DNA from: Bacteroidota bacterium
GTDB taxonomy: Bacteria > Bacteroidota > Bacteroidia > Chitinophagales > Chitinophagaceae
Direction of reading: 5' to 3'
Assembly: GCA_947458915.1 (NCBI GenBank)
Contig: CANHAE010000005.1
Location: 1-43,336, forward strand
Length of the DNA stretch: 43,336 bases
Made by a program: the position numbers and the translations under genes. The notes beneath the pieces are model-generated. The model was given only the letters and a program-made list of their open reading frames with translations, was not told the DNA's origin and made no database searches. The first letter of the stretch is position 1. Every line of letters begins with the position of its first letter. Positions 42,946-43,336 of this stretch are shown here, piece after piece.

Positions 42946-43336
42946 TTAGTGATGCGCGTTATCGTGAACAAATGAGTCAAGTGGTTGCGCTTCAATTTTT
43001 TCAAAACCAGGTTTGAATGATTCACCACTTCTCTTCAATACATATTTAATTTCCGCCACTGCAATAACAGGGAAGTATTTAGCAAATAAGAAGAAGCAAG
43101 TGAAGAATAATCCGAATGTACCCATATAGAAACCAATTTCCCAAATAGTAGGGCTGTAGTAAACAGACCAGCTAGAAGGTAAGTAGTCACGATATAATGA
43201 AGTAACGATAATTACGAAACGCTCAAACCACATACCAATGTTCACAATAATACTCATGAAGAAAGTAACGAAAACATTTCTTCTCATTTTTCTAGACCAG
43301 AAAATTTGAGGAGACAATACGTTACAAGCCATCATA
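42946..43336 (-). CDS. actC: Alternative complex III subunit ActC (NrfD-like), C-terminal part
   Basis: The reading frame runs off the right edge of the window, so only the last 129 codons are seen. They contain NVLSPQIFWSRKMRRN and IIVNIGMWFERFVIIVTSLYRDYLPSSW, conserved in the NrfD/PsrC-type quinol-binding subunit ActC of alternative complex III, then one more helix and a charged tail ending in HDNAHH. The two Met codons at the edge are internal. ActA and ActB should lie further upstream, outside the window. Confidence 0.9.
   Translation of the reverse strand, partial: MMACNVLSPQIFWSRKMRRNVFVTFFMSIIVNIGMWFERFVIIVTSLYRDYLPSSWSVYYSPTIWEIGFYMGTFGLFFTCFFLFAKYFPVIAVAEIKYVLKRSGESFKPGFEKIEAQPLDSFVHDNAHH

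Noticed and set aside
1-43336. CRISPR arrays, insertion sequences, prophage genes or toxin-antitoxin modules
   Set aside because: No spaced direct repeats, transposase, integrase, phage structural genes or toxin-antitoxin pairs were seen on either strand.

Overview
The window looks like chromosome of a low-GC, aerobic member of the Bacteroidota, most likely in or near the Chitinophagaceae. The evidence is a SusC/SusD polysaccharide-utilisation locus, an alternative complex III plus cytochrome oxidase cluster, putative promoters of the TAnnTTTG type, few Shine-Dalgarno sequences, and several TTG starts. This placement is inferred from gene content; no 16S rRNA or other decisive marker is present.

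Region 1 (1-14.2 kb) is housekeeping. It holds feoB, a Bcp-type peroxiredoxin, a carB that encodes only the N-terminal half of carbamoyl-phosphate synthase, and the C-terminal subunit of a split transketolase. These are followed by pdxH, ctaA (heme A synthase), rnhB, a YciO-type threonylcarbamoyl-AMP synthase homologue and a LuxR-type regulator with an atypical receiver. The region ends with a 2-oxoacid:ferredoxin oxidoreductase beta subunit without its alpha partner, a family-2 glycosyltransferase, and a marR-acyl-CoA dehydrogenase operon with a clear candidate operator.

Region 2 (14.2-15.1 kb) holds an Lrp/AsnC regulator and an intergenic stretch of about 400 bp. The centre of that stretch appears to encode a stand-alone RNA of about 163 nt followed directly by a rho-independent terminator. 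Its ends form acceptor, D, anticodon and T arms with nearly all invariant tRNA residues in a Leu-like (class II) arrangement. The space where the variable arm belongs is filled by about 92 structured nucleotides. This is the least explained element in the window.

Region 3 (15.1-30.6 kb) is a beta-mannan utilisation locus. The minus strand reads SusC, SusD, a TIG-domain surface glycan-binding lipoprotein, a GH26 mannanase, a sodium:solute symporter, a GH130 mannosylglucose phosphorylase, an AGE-family (mannobiose 2-epimerase type) enzyme, a CE2-type acetylesterase and finally DctA. An AraC regulator and a second SGNH esterase are read divergently. The enzymes match the known mannobiose epimerase/phosphorylase pathway: mannan is cut to mannobiose, imported, epimerised to mannosyl-glucose, and phosphorolysed to mannose-1-phosphate and glucose. 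The esterases point to an acetylated mannan or glucomannan.

Region 4 (30.6-33.2 kb) is a plus-strand run of a FAD-dependent oxidoreductase, trmB, a small four-cysteine protein (DUF5522) and an alkyltransferase-like DNA repair protein.

Region 5 (33.2-43.3 kb) is a respiratory cluster on the minus strand: actC (cut by the window edge), actD, actE, actF, coxB, coxA, ctaB, two COX3-type subunits, a subunit IV, a terminator, then Sco1 and DUF420. It encodes alternative complex III and an A-type cytochrome c oxidase with its heme O and copper assembly factors. The heme A synthase is encoded about 27 kb away.
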